NCBI GenBank assembly: GCA_023251135.1
Contig: JAHEZJ010000007.1
Span: forward strand, 84,498 to 146,779
Source: Flavobacterium sp.
GTDB taxonomy: Bacteria; Bacteroidota; Bacteroidia; Flavobacteriales; Flavobacteriaceae
DNA length: 62,282 nucleotides
Direction of reading: 5' to 3'
Part shown: one piece after another, positions 52,873 to 61,758 of the stretch
Layout of the letters: each line of letters starts with the position of its first letter
Position numbering within the stretch: the stretch's first letter is position 1
Notes under the pieces: model-generated
What the model was told of the DNA's origin: nothing
The model's database searches: none
The model's input: only the letters and a program-made list of their open reading frames with translations
Program-made: the position numbers and the translations under genes

Positions 52873-53829
52873 ATGAAATACAACAGATGTGGAAAAAGTG
52901 GGTTGTTACTGCCGCAGATTTCTTTAGGATTGTGGCATAACTTCGGATCAGTAGATAATTTTGATACTGCAGAATGTATTGCTGTGGAAGCTTTTGATAA
53001 AGGAATTACACATTATGATCTGGCTAATAATTACGGACCAGTTCCGGGATCGGCGGAAACTAATTTTGGAAAGATTCTCTGGCATAATTTTCAGGGAAAT
53101 TTAAGAGACGAAATTATTATTTCAACAAAGGCCGGTTATACAATGTGGGACGGACCTTATGGAGATTGGGGTTCCCGTAAATATTTGTTATCGAGTTTGG
53201 ATCAGAGTTTGAAAAGAATGAAAGTCGATTATGTGGATATTTTTTATTCGCATCGCCCGGATCCGGAAACTCCAATTGAAGAAACCATGATGGCTTTAGA
53301 TTATGCCGTCAGAAGCGGAAAAGCTTTGTATGTGGGAATAAGCAACTATTCGGCAGAGCAAACCAGCGTTGCGGTTGATGTTTTAAAACAATTGGGAACA
53401 CCATGTTTGATTCATCAGGCAAAATATTCCATGCTGGAGCGTTGGGTAGAAAACGGTTTACTTGATGTTCTGGACGAAAAAGGAGTGGGGTGTATCGCTT
53501 TTTCTCCTTTGGCACAAGGGCTGCTGACGGATAAATACCTAAACGGAATTCCGGAAAACTCCAGAGCACATAATCCAAACGGACATTTGAAAGAAGATGA
53601 GGTTACACAGGAGCGCATCCAAAAATTAGTTCAGTTGAATGAAATTGCTAAAAACAGAAACCAGTCTTTGGCACAAATGGCTTTATCATGGCTGCAAAAA
53701 GACAAACGAATTACTTCAGTTTTGATCGGAGCAAGTTCTGTGCGTCAATTGAATAATAATATCGAGTGTTTGCAAAATCTTGATTTTACACAAGATGAAT
53801 TAAATGCAATCGAGAAAATTTTAGCATAA
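52873..53829 (+). CDS. aldo/keto reductase (YghZ/Gpr-like, Kv-beta type)
   Basis: A 318-aa NADPH-dependent reductase. Family blocks: KSGLLLPQISLGLWHNFGSV, THYDLANNYGPVPGSAE (the catalytic Tyr in NNYGP), IISTKAGYTMWDGPYGDWGS, YSHRPDPETPIEETM with the His of the tetrad, and ALSWLQKDKRITSVLIGASS near the end. Closest to the E. coli YghZ group, which reduces L-glyceraldehyde 3-phosphate and methylglyoxal. Its own unit; a long gene-free stretch follows. Confidence 0.93.
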   Translation: MKYNRCGKSGLLLPQISLGLWHNFGSVDNFDTAECIAVEAFDKGITHYDLANNYGPVPGSAETNFGKILWHNFQGNLRDEIIISTKAGYTMWDGPYGDWGSRKYLLSSLDQSLKRMKVDYVDIFYSHRPDPETPIEETMMALDYAVRSGKALYVGISNYSAEQTSVAVDVLKQLGTPCLIHQAKYSMLERWVENGLLDVLDEKGVGCIAFSPLAQGLLTDKYLNGIPENSRAHNPNGHLKEDEVTQERIQKLVQLNEIAKNRNQSLAQMALSWLQKDKRITSVLIGASSVRQLNNNIECLQNLDFTQDELNAIEKILA

Positions 53830-53886
53830 TCCGGTCGCTTTTAGATACCCGAAATAAGACGCATCGCATCCCTGTGCTACTGTCTG

Positions 53887-53985
53887 AACACAAATTCCAC
53901 TAATTTGCACAAATTTTAATAGGTTAGCCTTGTTTGTGAAATTAATTTCACAAACAAATTAGTGGCGATTCGTGTAATTCGTGTT
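53887..53985. repeat. large hairpin with 28-base perfect palindrome core
   Basis: The core TTGTTTGTGAAATT with its exact complement spans 53930-53957. Outside it, CCACTAATTT (53897-53906) pairs with AAATTAGTGG (53956-53965), and the outer flanks (CACAAATTCCAC against GTGGCGATTCGTG) pair imperfectly. Words such as AATTCGTGT are common between Flavobacterium genes. Confidence 0.75.
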
Positions 53986-54166
53986 GCTTTTTATATTTAT
54001 CCGCACGGTAGTGCCCTTGTGCGTCTTTTTTTTGCGCCAAGCTTATCAGTATTCTTAAAAGAGGAATTTCTATAGGTCCTAAGTTGATCGGGTATAAAAG
54101 CTCTTAATTTAGTATAGCACATTGTGATTTGATTTTTAGTTAAGTATAGTGGAACTTTTTTGAGAA

Positions 54167-54197
54167 AGTCTGTTCGAAATGGAACAGGCTTTTTTTT
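54167..54197 (+). terminator. terminator-like hairpin
   Basis: AGTCTGTTC (54167-54175) pairs with GAACAGGCT (54182-54190, one G-T pair), followed by eight T. It lies 337 bases past the aldo/keto reductase stop. Confidence 0.75.
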
Positions 54198-54748
54198 GTT
54201 TTTGGTAACAGCTGTTTTAAGGTTAGAGCGGTTGTGTTTTTAGAGCTGCTTCTTGTTTTTTGGCCTGTGATTTTTGTAAGAATTTTTACTTTTTTAAATT
54301 ATCATTTTTTACATGATATGGTTTTTTAGATTCACTCTTTAATTTTGTTTAATTTTTTGTTTGACCCATGTTTTTTGTGGGGTATGTTATTTTTTAAGGT
54401 TTAAATTTTGGTGATTTTTGGTTAGTTTTTACTTGTTATTTTATTTGTACCCTATAAAATTTAATTATTTTTATAAAAAGTGAGTTGTTGATTTTTTAAA
54501 AATGAATAGTGAATTATGCCGAATAACGATTATAGGGAGGTTAATTTTTGTAATCCGTAATTCTTCTTTGAAAACAGCAGAAAAGTAGATTTGGATTCTT
54601 TTACTCATACAAAAGTTAATAAATTCGCTACTGAAAATGAAGGAGTTTTAGAGGGAATAAGAGGTTTTAAAAATGGCTTATAGTATTCAATTACCTATAT
54701 AAAAGATTAACTAACCAGAATCAATTAATAACCAAAACCAATTAAAAC

Positions 54749-55822
54749 ATGAAAAAAGTATTGCACATTTTAGCCGTGATGTTAACGAGTTCTTTTGCTT
54801 TTGCCCAAGAGGAAACTGAAACTGCGACTTCACCGGCAACCACCTGGGGAGGATCAGCAGATGCGTATTATAAATATGATTTTTCAAAACAAATGAATGG
54901 ATTGACAAGTTTTACCAATTCTCAGGATTCGTTCGAATTAGGGATGGCCTCTGTTCAGGCTGGACATACCTTCGGAAAAGCTTCGGTTTTTGTCGATTTA
55001 GGCTTTGGGAAGAGAGCGGGGGAGTTCTCCTATAACGAAACAACTGATAAAGATATAAATGCAAAATTTTTAATTAAACAATTATTTTTCACCTATCAGG
55101 TTACTGATAAATTTAAGTTTGTAGCAGGTAGTTTCGGAACTCATATCGGATATGAAGTATTGGATGCTATCGGGAATAAAAACTACAGTATGTCTTATGC
55201 TTTTTCTTATGGCCCTTTCTTTAATACCGGACTAAAAGCGCAATATACATCAGGCAAGTTCACCGCGATGTTTGGTATCACAAACCCAACCGACTTTAAG
55301 TCGGCAATGGATGCTGGTTCAAGTCAAAAAACATACATAGCACAAGTGGGGTACATCGGAGACACAGGGAGTGCTTATTTGAATTTTACTTCAGGCAGCA
55401 GCAATCCTGCTTCTGATGAGAATAAAACTCAAATCGATTTTGTGGCCTCTAAAACAATAACGGATGCATTTTCTTTAGGATTTAATGCTACTTATGCCAA
55501 AACAAAGAATGATATTGACAGTGCGTTAGACGGCGATTGGTTTGCCTTGGTAGGATATGCAAACTATGCTTTTAAGTCATCATTGAGTTTGGCTTACCGT
55601 ATGGAGTATTTCGATGCGAAAGATGCTGCAGCCAGTTTGGGTACCTTAACAGGATCGAATGTTTTTGCCAACACCGTTTCTTTAAATTACAAGGTAGGGA
55701 AATTAACAATTATTCCGGAATTACGATACGACGCTGCTTCTCAGGATATCTTTTTAGATAAAGATGCCGCTCCAACAGGAGGATCATTCTTCGGATTAGT
55801 CGCTACAACATACTCTTTCTAG
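54749..55822 (+). CDS. outer-membrane porin (OmpL-like, beta-barrel porin-2)
   Basis: A 357-aa outer-membrane barrel. Signal peptide MKKVLHILAVMLTSSFAFAQ, then a Glu/Thr-rich spacer and TTWGGSADAYYKYDFSKQMN, the opening of the bbp2/OmpL-like family. Alternating aromatic strands continue to the C-terminal FFGLVATTYSF with a terminal Phe, as expected for assembly by BAM. Related porins in Flavobacterium sit next to an ammonium transporter; none is in the window. Substrate unknown. Confidence 0.88.
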   Translation: MKKVLHILAVMLTSSFAFAQEETETATSPATTWGGSADAYYKYDFSKQMNGLTSFTNSQDSFELGMASVQAGHTFGKASVFVDLGFGKRAGEFSYNETTDKDINAKFLIKQLFFTYQVTDKFKFVAGSFGTHIGYEVLDAIGNKNYSMSYAFSYGPFFNTGLKAQYTSGKFTAMFGITNPTDFKSAMDAGSSQKTYIAQVGYIGDTGSAYLNFTSGSSNPASDENKTQIDFVASKTITDAFSLGFNATYAKTKNDIDSALDGDWFALVGYANYAFKSSLSLAYRMEYFDAKDAAASLGTLTGSNVFANTVSLNYKVGKLTIIPELRYDAASQDIFLDKDAAPTGGSFFGLVATTYSF

Positions 55823-55854
55823 AGATAAAGATTGATATTTTTTTTTTTTTTGGA

Positions 55855-55890
55855 GCTGTCGAAACCTACTTGTGTTTTGGCAGCTTTTTT
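55855..55890 (+). terminator. terminator after the porin gene
   Basis: GCTGTCGAAAC (55855-55865) pairs with GTTTTGGCAGC (55874-55884), including G-T pairs, followed by six T. Confidence 0.8.
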
Positions 55891-55964
55891 ATTGGAGTCT
55901 TTTGCACTGATTACTGAAAAACAACTACTTCACTTTCATGTGGTGTCAGGTTTCTAATCATAAT

Positions 55965-56004
55965 AAAAAAGCGCGTTTCTAAATTTTTAGAAACGCGCTT
56001 TTTT
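55965..56004. terminator. strong terminator before the amidase gene
   Basis: A near-perfect stem (AAAAAAGCGCGTTTCTAAA with its complement, 55965-55983 and 55986-56004) lies 19 bases past the amidase stop on the minus strand, with T-runs in both directions. Confidence 0.9.
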
Positions 56005-56022
56005 ATGGTATTGCTAGTTGTA

Positions 56023-56928
56023 CTACTGAAGCTGTTTTTTATAAATCGAGTAAATAGTATCTATTGTTTTTCGATCTAAAGTTGAAGTTACATCAGTTTG
56101 AATATAATGTAATTTAAAAGCCATGATCGCAGCTGAAAGATTTTTGGTATTGTATCCGATAATTCTTAATGCGGGTTCAATTTTAAAATCAAAAGGCGCT
56201 TCTTCAAGAACTGCGTCGGGCCAGATTCCAAATCCTTTTTCAGCCAGAGTTTTCCACGGAAATAAAGCACTTGGGTCCTGTTTTCTTCCCGGAGCAATAT
56301 CTGAATGTCCTATAATATTCTGAGTAGGGATGTTGTAATCTTTCTTTAATTTGGTTAAAAGCGCTACTAAACTGCTGATCTGAGCTTCTGTGAAAGGTTT
56401 AAAACCGTTATTGTCAATTTCAATTCCGATCGAAGAAGAGTTTAAATCCGTATTTTTTCCCCAGGTTGATGCTCCTGCATGCCACGCTCTTAAATAATCG
56501 TTTAGCATTTGAACTACTTTTCCGTTTTCAGAAATAATATAGTGCGCACTTACCTGAGTTCGTGTCTTGGTAAAAGTATTGATCGTTTGCTGAAGAGAAT
56601 CCTGAGCGGTATGATGAAGGATAATGAAACTTGGTTTTCTTAAGTTGAAGTTTACGGTTCCAATCCATTCTGTATTAATACCATTTAGTAAAGCAGTTGA
56701 TCCTGTTTTAGATAACGTATCTTTTACTATACCAAGTTGCTGCGCATAAGTAGTATCAATAACTACAGGGCTAACAACCGGAATTGGCTGAGCTTCTTTA
56801 CTGGTAATTTGTCCCTCTAAAGTTTTAAGCTGCTGGTCGTAAGCTTTTTCAGTATTTTTATAAGGATTTGTAGAGCAAGAAGTAATAACAATTGCTATGA
56901 TCAGGTAACAAAAATGTTTTTTTGTCAT
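56023..56928 (-). CDS. N-acetylmuramoyl-L-alanine amidase lipoprotein (AmiD-like)
   Basis: A 301-aa lipoprotein starting at the ATG at 56928 (MTKKHFCYLIIAIVITSC lipobox); a longer frame to 56964 adds no signal. Amidase_2 domain from about 95: ILHHTAQDSLQQTINTFTKT (first zinc His), AWHAGASTWGKNTDLNSSSI (second), and IGHSDIAPGRKQDPSALFPW (third). It cuts the bond between MurNAc and the peptide, likely in muropeptide turnover. It ends a rimO - Gly-rich gene - amidase run with tight spacing. Confidence 0.92.
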   Translation of the reverse strand: MTKKHFCYLIIAIVITSCSTNPYKNTEKAYDQQLKTLEGQITSKEAQPIPVVSPVVIDTTYAQQLGIVKDTLSKTGSTALLNGINTEWIGTVNFNLRKPSFIILHHTAQDSLQQTINTFTKTRTQVSAHYIISENGKVVQMLNDYLRAWHAGASTWGKNTDLNSSSIGIEIDNNGFKPFTEAQISSLVALLTKLKKDYNIPTQNIIGHSDIAPGRKQDPSALFPWKTLAEKGFGIWPDAVLEEAPFDFKIEPALRIIGYNTKNLSAAIMAFKLHYIQTDVTSTLDRKTIDTIYSIYKKQLQ

Positions 56929-56964
56929 AATAGTATTTACATTTTTTAGATGAGGTTGAAACAA

Positions 56965-57540
56965 TTATTCCTGAGTTTTTGCTGTTTCAGAATCTTCTTT
57001 AACTTCTTTTGCGTCTTTTGAATCTTTATCTTTCGAGTCTTTTTTCTTTTTTGATTTGGATGTTTTTTTGATCTCTTTAAAGTTATCCATAAATGCGGTG
57101 TACTTCGGGATCTGATCCGGATTTAAGAAAGCGGTTATTTTTTTAGTAGTGCTTTCTCTTAACGCTTTAATCTGTTCGATTTTTTGATCCTGATTACTGC
57201 TTTCATTTTTTAATAAAATACCCTGCTCTCTCATGCTGTCAACTAAAACATTTCCAATCGCTATAGCTTGTAATTCGTCAAGGTTTATTTCCGGTTTCAT
57301 TTGCTCTACAATTTGAGCAACAGTTTCTTCAACAGGAATTTCTTTTGGTTTGCTGGTATTTCCCTGAGGACCTCCCATCATACTTCTGTCCATACCCATT
57401 CCGCCACCTCTTCCGCCGTAGCCATTGCCATAACCACCACCGCCGTAACCATTATTGTAGCCGTTTCCGTATTGAGCTGAAACAGAGTTAAAGCACAATA
57501 AGGTAAAAAACAAAATAAATAAAGATTGTATAGGTTTCAT
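56965..57540 (-). CDS. secreted Gly/Tyr-rich protein with charged tail, unknown function
   Basis: A 191-aa protein: signal peptide (1-22), then about 40 residues rich in Gly, Tyr and Asn (YGNGYNNGYGGGGYGNGY), a middle helical section (IPVEETVAQIVEQMKPEINL, LQAIAIGNVLVDSMREQGIL) and a C-terminal run of Lys, Asp and Ser (SKKKKDSKDKDSKDAKE). No family recognised. The middle section resembles small periplasmic stress proteins of the CpxP/Spy-like type, but no LTxxQ motif is certain. It is 42 bases downstream of rimO. Confidence 0.72.
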   Translation of the reverse strand: MKPIQSLFILFFTLLCFNSVSAQYGNGYNNGYGGGGYGNGYGGRGGGMGMDRSMMGGPQGNTSKPKEIPVEETVAQIVEQMKPEINLDELQAIAIGNVLVDSMREQGILLKNESSNQDQKIEQIKALRESTTKKITAFLNPDQIPKYTAFMDNFKEIKKTSKSKKKKDSKDKDSKDAKEVKEDSETAKTQE

Positions 57541-57582
57541 AAAAATGTATTTATCTAAAATTAAAAAATGTTTAGCGTAAAT

Positions 57583-58896
57583 TTAAGCAGGTTCTCCGTA
57601 TAAATCAAATTCTGTTGCTTCTATTATTCTTATATTAACAAACTCTCCGGTTTTTACATAATGTTTAGACGCATCAATCAAAACTTCGTTATCAACATCC
57701 GGGCTGTCAAATTCTGTTCTCCCTACAAAGTGAGCACCCTCTTTTCTGTCAATAATACATTTGAAAACCTGTCCAATTTTTTCCTGGTTTAAATCCCATG
57801 AAATTTGCGACTGTAATTCCATTATTTCATTGGCACGGGCTTGTTTTACATCGTCCGGAACATTGTCTTCCAAAAGATAAGCATGTGTATTTTCTTCGTG
57901 AGAATAAGCGAAACAACCCATTCTGTCAAATTTCATTTCCTGAACAAAATCTTTCAAAATCTCAAAGTCTTCCTGAGTCTCACCAGGGTATCCAACAATT
58001 AGAGTAGTTCTGATGGCCATTCCAGGAACAGCAGCACGGAAATCTTTCAATAATTGTGTTGTTTTTGCCTGAGTGGTACCACGACGCATTGATTTTAATA
58101 TAGAATCAGAAATGTGTTGTAGCGGTATATCGATATAATTACAAATTTTAGGCTCACGTTTCATTAATTCTAAAACATCCATTGGGAAACCTGTAGGGTA
58201 GGCATAGTGCAGACGAATCCATTCGATACCTTCAACATTAGCAAGGGCTTCCAGAAGCTCTGCAAGATTTCTTTTTTTGTAAAGATCAAGACCGTAATAC
58301 GTTAGGTCCTGAGCAATCAGGATTAATTCTTTAACGCCATTTTTAGCTAAACCTTGTGCTTCCTTCACTAATTTTTCAATTGGCTGAGAAATATGCGAAC
58401 CTCTCATTAACGGAATTGCACAAAAACTACAAGGTCTGTCGCAACCTTCAGCAATTTTTAGGTACGCGTAATTTTTTGGAGTTGTAGTCAAACGCTCTCC
58501 AAGCAGTTCGTGTTTATAGTCGGCTCCAAGAGCTTTCAATAATTGTGGTAATTCTGTAGTTCCGAAGTATTGATCTACATTTGGGATTTCTTTTTCCAAA
58601 TCCGGTCTGTAACGTTCAGATAGACATCCGGTCACAAACACTTTATCTACTAATCCTTTGTCTTTTTTATCAGCATATTCCAAAATCATGTTTACAGACT
58701 CTGCTTTTGCATTGTCGATAAAACCGCAAGTGTTGATTACGATAATGTTTCCTTCTTCTTTAGCTGGTGCTTCGTGTTGTACTTCTTTGCCATTAGCACG
58801 AAGTTGACCCATCAACACTTCACTGTCATATACATTTTTCGAACACCCAAGAGTGATTACGTTAATTTTGTTCTTTTTTAAAGACTTGGTTCTCAT
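57583..58896 (-). CDS. rimO: ribosomal protein S12 methylthiotransferase RimO
   Basis: A 437-aa radical SAM enzyme that adds a methylthio group to Asp88 (E. coli numbering) of S12. UPF0004 domain Cys18, Cys57, Cys91 (TLGCSKN, INTCGFIDNA, VTGCLSERY); radical SAM CDRPCSFC with Cys152, Cys156, Cys159; a C-terminal TRAM domain (ending RIIEATEFDLYGEPA). All cluster ligands are present. The Cys-x-Ser-Lys-Asn start is RimO-like rather than MiaB-like. It is the first gene of a small operon. Confidence 0.95.
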   Translation of the reverse strand: MRTKSLKKNKINVITLGCSKNVYDSEVLMGQLRANGKEVQHEAPAKEEGNIIVINTCGFIDNAKAESVNMILEYADKKDKGLVDKVFVTGCLSERYRPDLEKEIPNVDQYFGTTELPQLLKALGADYKHELLGERLTTTPKNYAYLKIAEGCDRPCSFCAIPLMRGSHISQPIEKLVKEAQGLAKNGVKELILIAQDLTYYGLDLYKKRNLAELLEALANVEGIEWIRLHYAYPTGFPMDVLELMKREPKICNYIDIPLQHISDSILKSMRRGTTQAKTTQLLKDFRAAVPGMAIRTTLIVGYPGETQEDFEILKDFVQEMKFDRMGCFAYSHEENTHAYLLEDNVPDDVKQARANEIMELQSQISWDLNQEKIGQVFKCIIDRKEGAHFVGRTEFDSPDVDNEVLIDASKHYVKTGEFVNIRIIEATEFDLYGEPA

Positions 58897-58915
58897 ACTT
58901 TTATAAATTGGAGTG

Positions 58916-58923
58916 CAAAATTA
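58916..58923 (-). promoter_or_regulatory. -7 box TAATTTTG for rimO
   Basis: The complement reads TAATTTTGCAC, an exact TANNTTTG match 20 bases before the start at 58896. Confidence 0.6.
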
Positions 58924-59049
58924 CACTTTTTTATTCAAACACCGCTCGTTTCCCTTTTTTTTAGGTGTTTTTTATGGGGTGAAGCGCTGTTATTTGTTGT
59001 TTTTTCCTGCTAATAAAATAGAGAGGAGGCAATTGCGGCGATCGGGATA

Positions 59050-59081
59050 AAAAAAAATCCGTCAGTTAAAGGTCTGACGGA
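59050..59081 (-). terminator. terminator after the FadL-type gene
   Basis: TCCGTCAG (59058-59065) pairs with CTGACGGA (59074-59081); on the minus strand it is followed by a run of T, 29 bases after the stop. Confidence 0.85.
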
Positions 59082-59109
59082 AGTTTTATTTTGTTCTGTT
59101 TCGTATTTA

Positions 59110-60612
59110 TTACAACTCAAATAATAAAGTAAGCGTTACATTATTTAGTTTTGAAGTGATGTTTGCTCCGTCTGTGAATCCGGTTGCGAAAAATCCCTGA
59201 TTTGATTTTCTTTCCAAATAAGAATAAGCTAAATCTACTTTGGTACCACCAAAATTATAGCCCAGACCTCCTGAGTAGCTGTTTAAATCTCCAATTGTAG
59301 TTCCGTTTTTGTATGGGCTTTGCTCAAAACGATATCCACCGCGTAAACTCAATTGTTTTATTTTGTATTCGGCACCCACTCTTAATTCACCTGCATTTGT
59401 CAATTGATTGCTAAGGTCGCTGTTTACTCCTTTGAAACCGGCATCGTTTGTTGGTTTGTATTTGGTGTTTCCGTAATCTTTAATAGCGTAATCAATACTA
59501 ATTAATCCTGATTTTTCAAACACATAAGCAGCACTAAAAGTTGTTTTTCCTGGTGTTTGTAAAGTATAAGAATCGTAAACGTTTACAATTTTTGGATTAA
59601 CAGTCTCATTAATGTCTTGTCCTCCCTGTGCTTTTCGTGTGCTATATAAGCTTTGTGAAGTTTCATCATTAAGTTCGTACCAGGTGTTAGATTCGTAAGC
59701 CAGACCTAATCGGAATGACTCAGTAACTTTGGCAATAGCTCCAAGTTGGAAAGAGAAACCGTTACCATACATATATAATTCGTTGTTAAAACGCAAGCTG
59801 GAAATTGTTTCTCTTGCTTCTAACGGATTGTCGTTGTCTTCGTAAAAACTTGTTGATCTTCTGAAGTCGGTAACGTGAACATTCAAGTTAGCTCCAAAAT
59901 AGATTTTGTCTTTGTAAGACGTTGCAAGGTTAAAACTCAGTTTGCTGTTGTAGCCACTGGTAAATATTTCATTCTCCTGGTAGTACTTGCCTCCTGCAGG
60001 AACGTTGCTGATGTATTGCGTATTGTCGCCGTTGTTGCTTACAGGGTCAATTACATGTCCCCAGTATCCCATATAGGCTTGCTGTTCGTTGTAAAAAAGG
60101 TCTTTGTAATTAAGGCCGTCTATAACGTTTAAAGGTATTCCGTTTGCAAATTTTAGAAAATATTTGTCAATAGAATTTGTTGGATTTGTTCCGGCTGAAA
60201 CAATGCGGTTGTCAAAATTGTTGGTGTTTTCGTAAGAAGCTCCAATAGCAATCTTTTTCCAGTTGTTGCTTGGGTTGTGATCGTGAAAAACAAAAACAGC
60301 TCCCGCCTGATTTATTAAAAAAGCATTTTTATTATCGCTAATTTCTGATCCAAAATAATTAGAGTTGTTTTTGATGCTTTGATTGCTAAAACTTATTCCA
60401 ACCTGATTATTAGAGAATATTGCCGACCCTGCAGGGTTGACGCTTATTGCAGATAAATCTCCGCCAACGGCTCCAAAGGCACCACTCATGGCTCTGAATC
60501 TTGCAGTTCCGGTTAAATTGTCTTGCGCATAACGTACCGCGTCCGATACTTCCTGAGAATGTGAGACGCTGACAGTTAGTCCTGTAATAAATAGGAATAA
60601 TATTTTTTTCAT
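59110..60612 (-). CDS. OmpP1/FadL family outer-membrane transporter
   Basis: A 500-aa outer-membrane barrel. Signal peptide to about 19; then VSDAVRYAQDNLTGTARFRA and GAFGAVGGDLSAISVNPAGS (the NPA motif of the FadL hatch domain), beta strands, and a C-terminal LNNVTLTLLFEL. FadL-type channels take up hydrophobic compounds such as long-chain fatty acids or aromatics. Downstream of a Gly/Tyr-rich lipoprotein gene by 46 bases, with a terminator after. Confidence 0.9.
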   Translation of the reverse strand: MKKILFLFITGLTVSVSHSQEVSDAVRYAQDNLTGTARFRAMSGAFGAVGGDLSAISVNPAGSAIFSNNQVGISFSNQSIKNNSNYFGSEISDNKNAFLINQAGAVFVFHDHNPSNNWKKIAIGASYENTNNFDNRIVSAGTNPTNSIDKYFLKFANGIPLNVIDGLNYKDLFYNEQQAYMGYWGHVIDPVSNNGDNTQYISNVPAGGKYYQENEIFTSGYNSKLSFNLATSYKDKIYFGANLNVHVTDFRRSTSFYEDNDNPLEARETISSLRFNNELYMYGNGFSFQLGAIAKVTESFRLGLAYESNTWYELNDETSQSLYSTRKAQGGQDINETVNPKIVNVYDSYTLQTPGKTTFSAAYVFEKSGLISIDYAIKDYGNTKYKPTNDAGFKGVNSDLSNQLTNAGELRVGAEYKIKQLSLRGGYRFEQSPYKNGTTIGDLNSYSGGLGYNFGGTKVDLAYSYLERKSNQGFFATGFTDGANITSKLNNVTLTLLFEL

Positions 60613-60658
60613 TTGGATAGTTTTAAGTATGATTTTTTTTGATTAGCGAAAGAAGCGG

Positions 60659-61684
60659 TTATCTTCTGCCGCCTCCACCGCCACTGTATGATCTTCCGCC
60701 GCCGCCACCTCCGCCGCCAGATGATCTCATGCTTCCGCCTCCACCGCTATTCATAGAGCGGGATGGGCTAGGAGAGTAGTTTCTGGATGGTGCCGAATTA
60801 TTGTTGTTGTAATTGTAGCTTCGTGTGGTATTGCTGCTTGATCTTCTGTTGCTGTAATCAGCACCGTTGTATTGGCTTGCGTTTCCTCTGTTTGTAAATG
60901 TTGGGCTTGAAGAGTTGTTGTAGTTTCTTCCGTTTGCAGATGAATTTCTTCTTGTGTCAGAGAAATCGCTTCTGTTGGTGCTATAAGTTCTGTTTGAGTT
61001 AAAGCTTCGGTTGGTACTTGTGTAGTCTCTGTTGGTGCTGTAACTTCTGTTGGTATTGTTGTAACCTCTGTTTGTAGCATAGTTTCTGTTAGAAGAATAA
61101 GTTCTTCCTCCATAATAAGCAGCAGATCCTCTTCTTCCGTAGTTGTAAGAGTAGTTGTTGTATCGGTAACCAGATCCCCAGTAACCAGGGTAACCCCATC
61201 CCGGATATCCCCATCCTGGGTATCCCCAACCTGATCCCCAATAATTTGGGTAGCCCCAGTATCCTCCTCCATAACCCCATCCGTAACCCCATCCATAATA
61301 AGGATATCCGAAACCAAGTCCGAATCCAAGTGACCAGGAAGGGTCAGAATAAACGTTCACGGCAACTTCTGTATTGGCACTTCCCCAGGCAGGGTAAGAG
61401 TTAGTAACTTGTGTGCTGTCGTTTACGGCATAATTTCCGTAATTGTCAACATCTGTGAAGATTTCAGTTGACTGATTATCGTCTTGTAACGATCTGAAAT
61501 AGTCTTTATATTGATTATTTGTGCTGTTTGTTTGAGCATACGTTCTTGGTGAACCTCCGTAAATTCCATCATTATCATGATAAGAAGTGTTTTGGTAAGA
61601 ACCACACGATGCCAGTAGAAAACTCAATAATCCAATTAAGTAAAAATGACTTGAGTTTTGGCGGAGATAAATAGAAGTTTTCAT
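60659..61684 (-). CDS. Gly/Tyr/Ser-rich lipoprotein upstream of proS
   Basis: A 341-aa low-complexity lipoprotein: lipobox FLLASC (Cys 27), a central stretch of tandem GYPGWGYPGW-like repeats, then NR-x-YSTNR-x repeats, and a C-terminal Gly/Ser/Arg-rich tail. No catalytic residues. Similar proteins, divergent from proS, are common in Flavobacteriaceae, and some databases wrongly name them prolyl-tRNA synthetase. Probably a surface or structural protein. The repeat DNA also yields a 192-codon open frame in another minus frame, which I regard as a by-product of the repeat code. Confidence 0.8.
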   Translation of the reverse strand: MKTSIYLRQNSSHFYLIGLLSFLLASCGSYQNTSYHDNDGIYGGSPRTYAQTNSTNNQYKDYFRSLQDDNQSTEIFTDVDNYGNYAVNDSTQVTNSYPAWGSANTEVAVNVYSDPSWSLGFGLGFGYPYYGWGYGWGYGGGYWGYPNYWGSGWGYPGWGYPGWGYPGYWGSGYRYNNYSYNYGRRGSAAYYGGRTYSSNRNYATNRGYNNTNRSYSTNRDYTSTNRSFNSNRTYSTNRSDFSDTRRNSSANGRNYNNSSSPTFTNRGNASQYNGADYSNRRSSSNTTRSYNYNNNNSAPSRNYSPSPSRSMNSGGGGSMRSSGGGGGGGGRSYSGGGGGRR

Positions 61685-61714
61685 ATCTGTGGTGTTTTTT
61701 ATTGTTGCACATTA

Positions 61715-61722
61715 CAAAAATA
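61715..61722 (-). promoter_or_regulatory. -7 box TATTTTTG for the Gly/Tyr-rich gene
   Basis: Exact TANNTTTG match on the minus strand, 31 bases before the start codon at 61684. It lies beside a palindrome, AAATAGTT (61718-61725) with AACTATTT (61736-61743), which may be an operator shared with proS. Confidence 0.55.
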
Positions 61723-61758
61723 GTTAGTTTTGTCAAACTATTTAGTTAAAATTATTAA

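Larger units (their letters stand above)
53830..54748. other. 919-base intergenic region
   Basis: Holds a large hairpin repeat (53887-53985), a terminator-like hairpin (54167-54197) and then 500 bases of very AT-rich, T-biased DNA. A short open frame (54561-54683) has no start codon and reads as coincidental. No RNA gene was recognised and no certain promoter for the porin gene. Confidence 0.55.

Noticed and set aside
54561-54683. An open frame of about 40 codons in the AT-rich gap before the porin gene (SFTHTKVNKFATENEGVL in part).
   Set aside because: It has no ATG or GTG start, no promoter or terminator of its own, and looks no better than chance; at most a faint relic.
60751-61329. A 192-codon minus-strand open frame inside the Gly/Tyr-rich lipoprotein gene.
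   Set aside because: It overlaps the better frame fully, is rich in Thr/Glu as expected from repeats read out of frame, and lacks a signal or any known domain.
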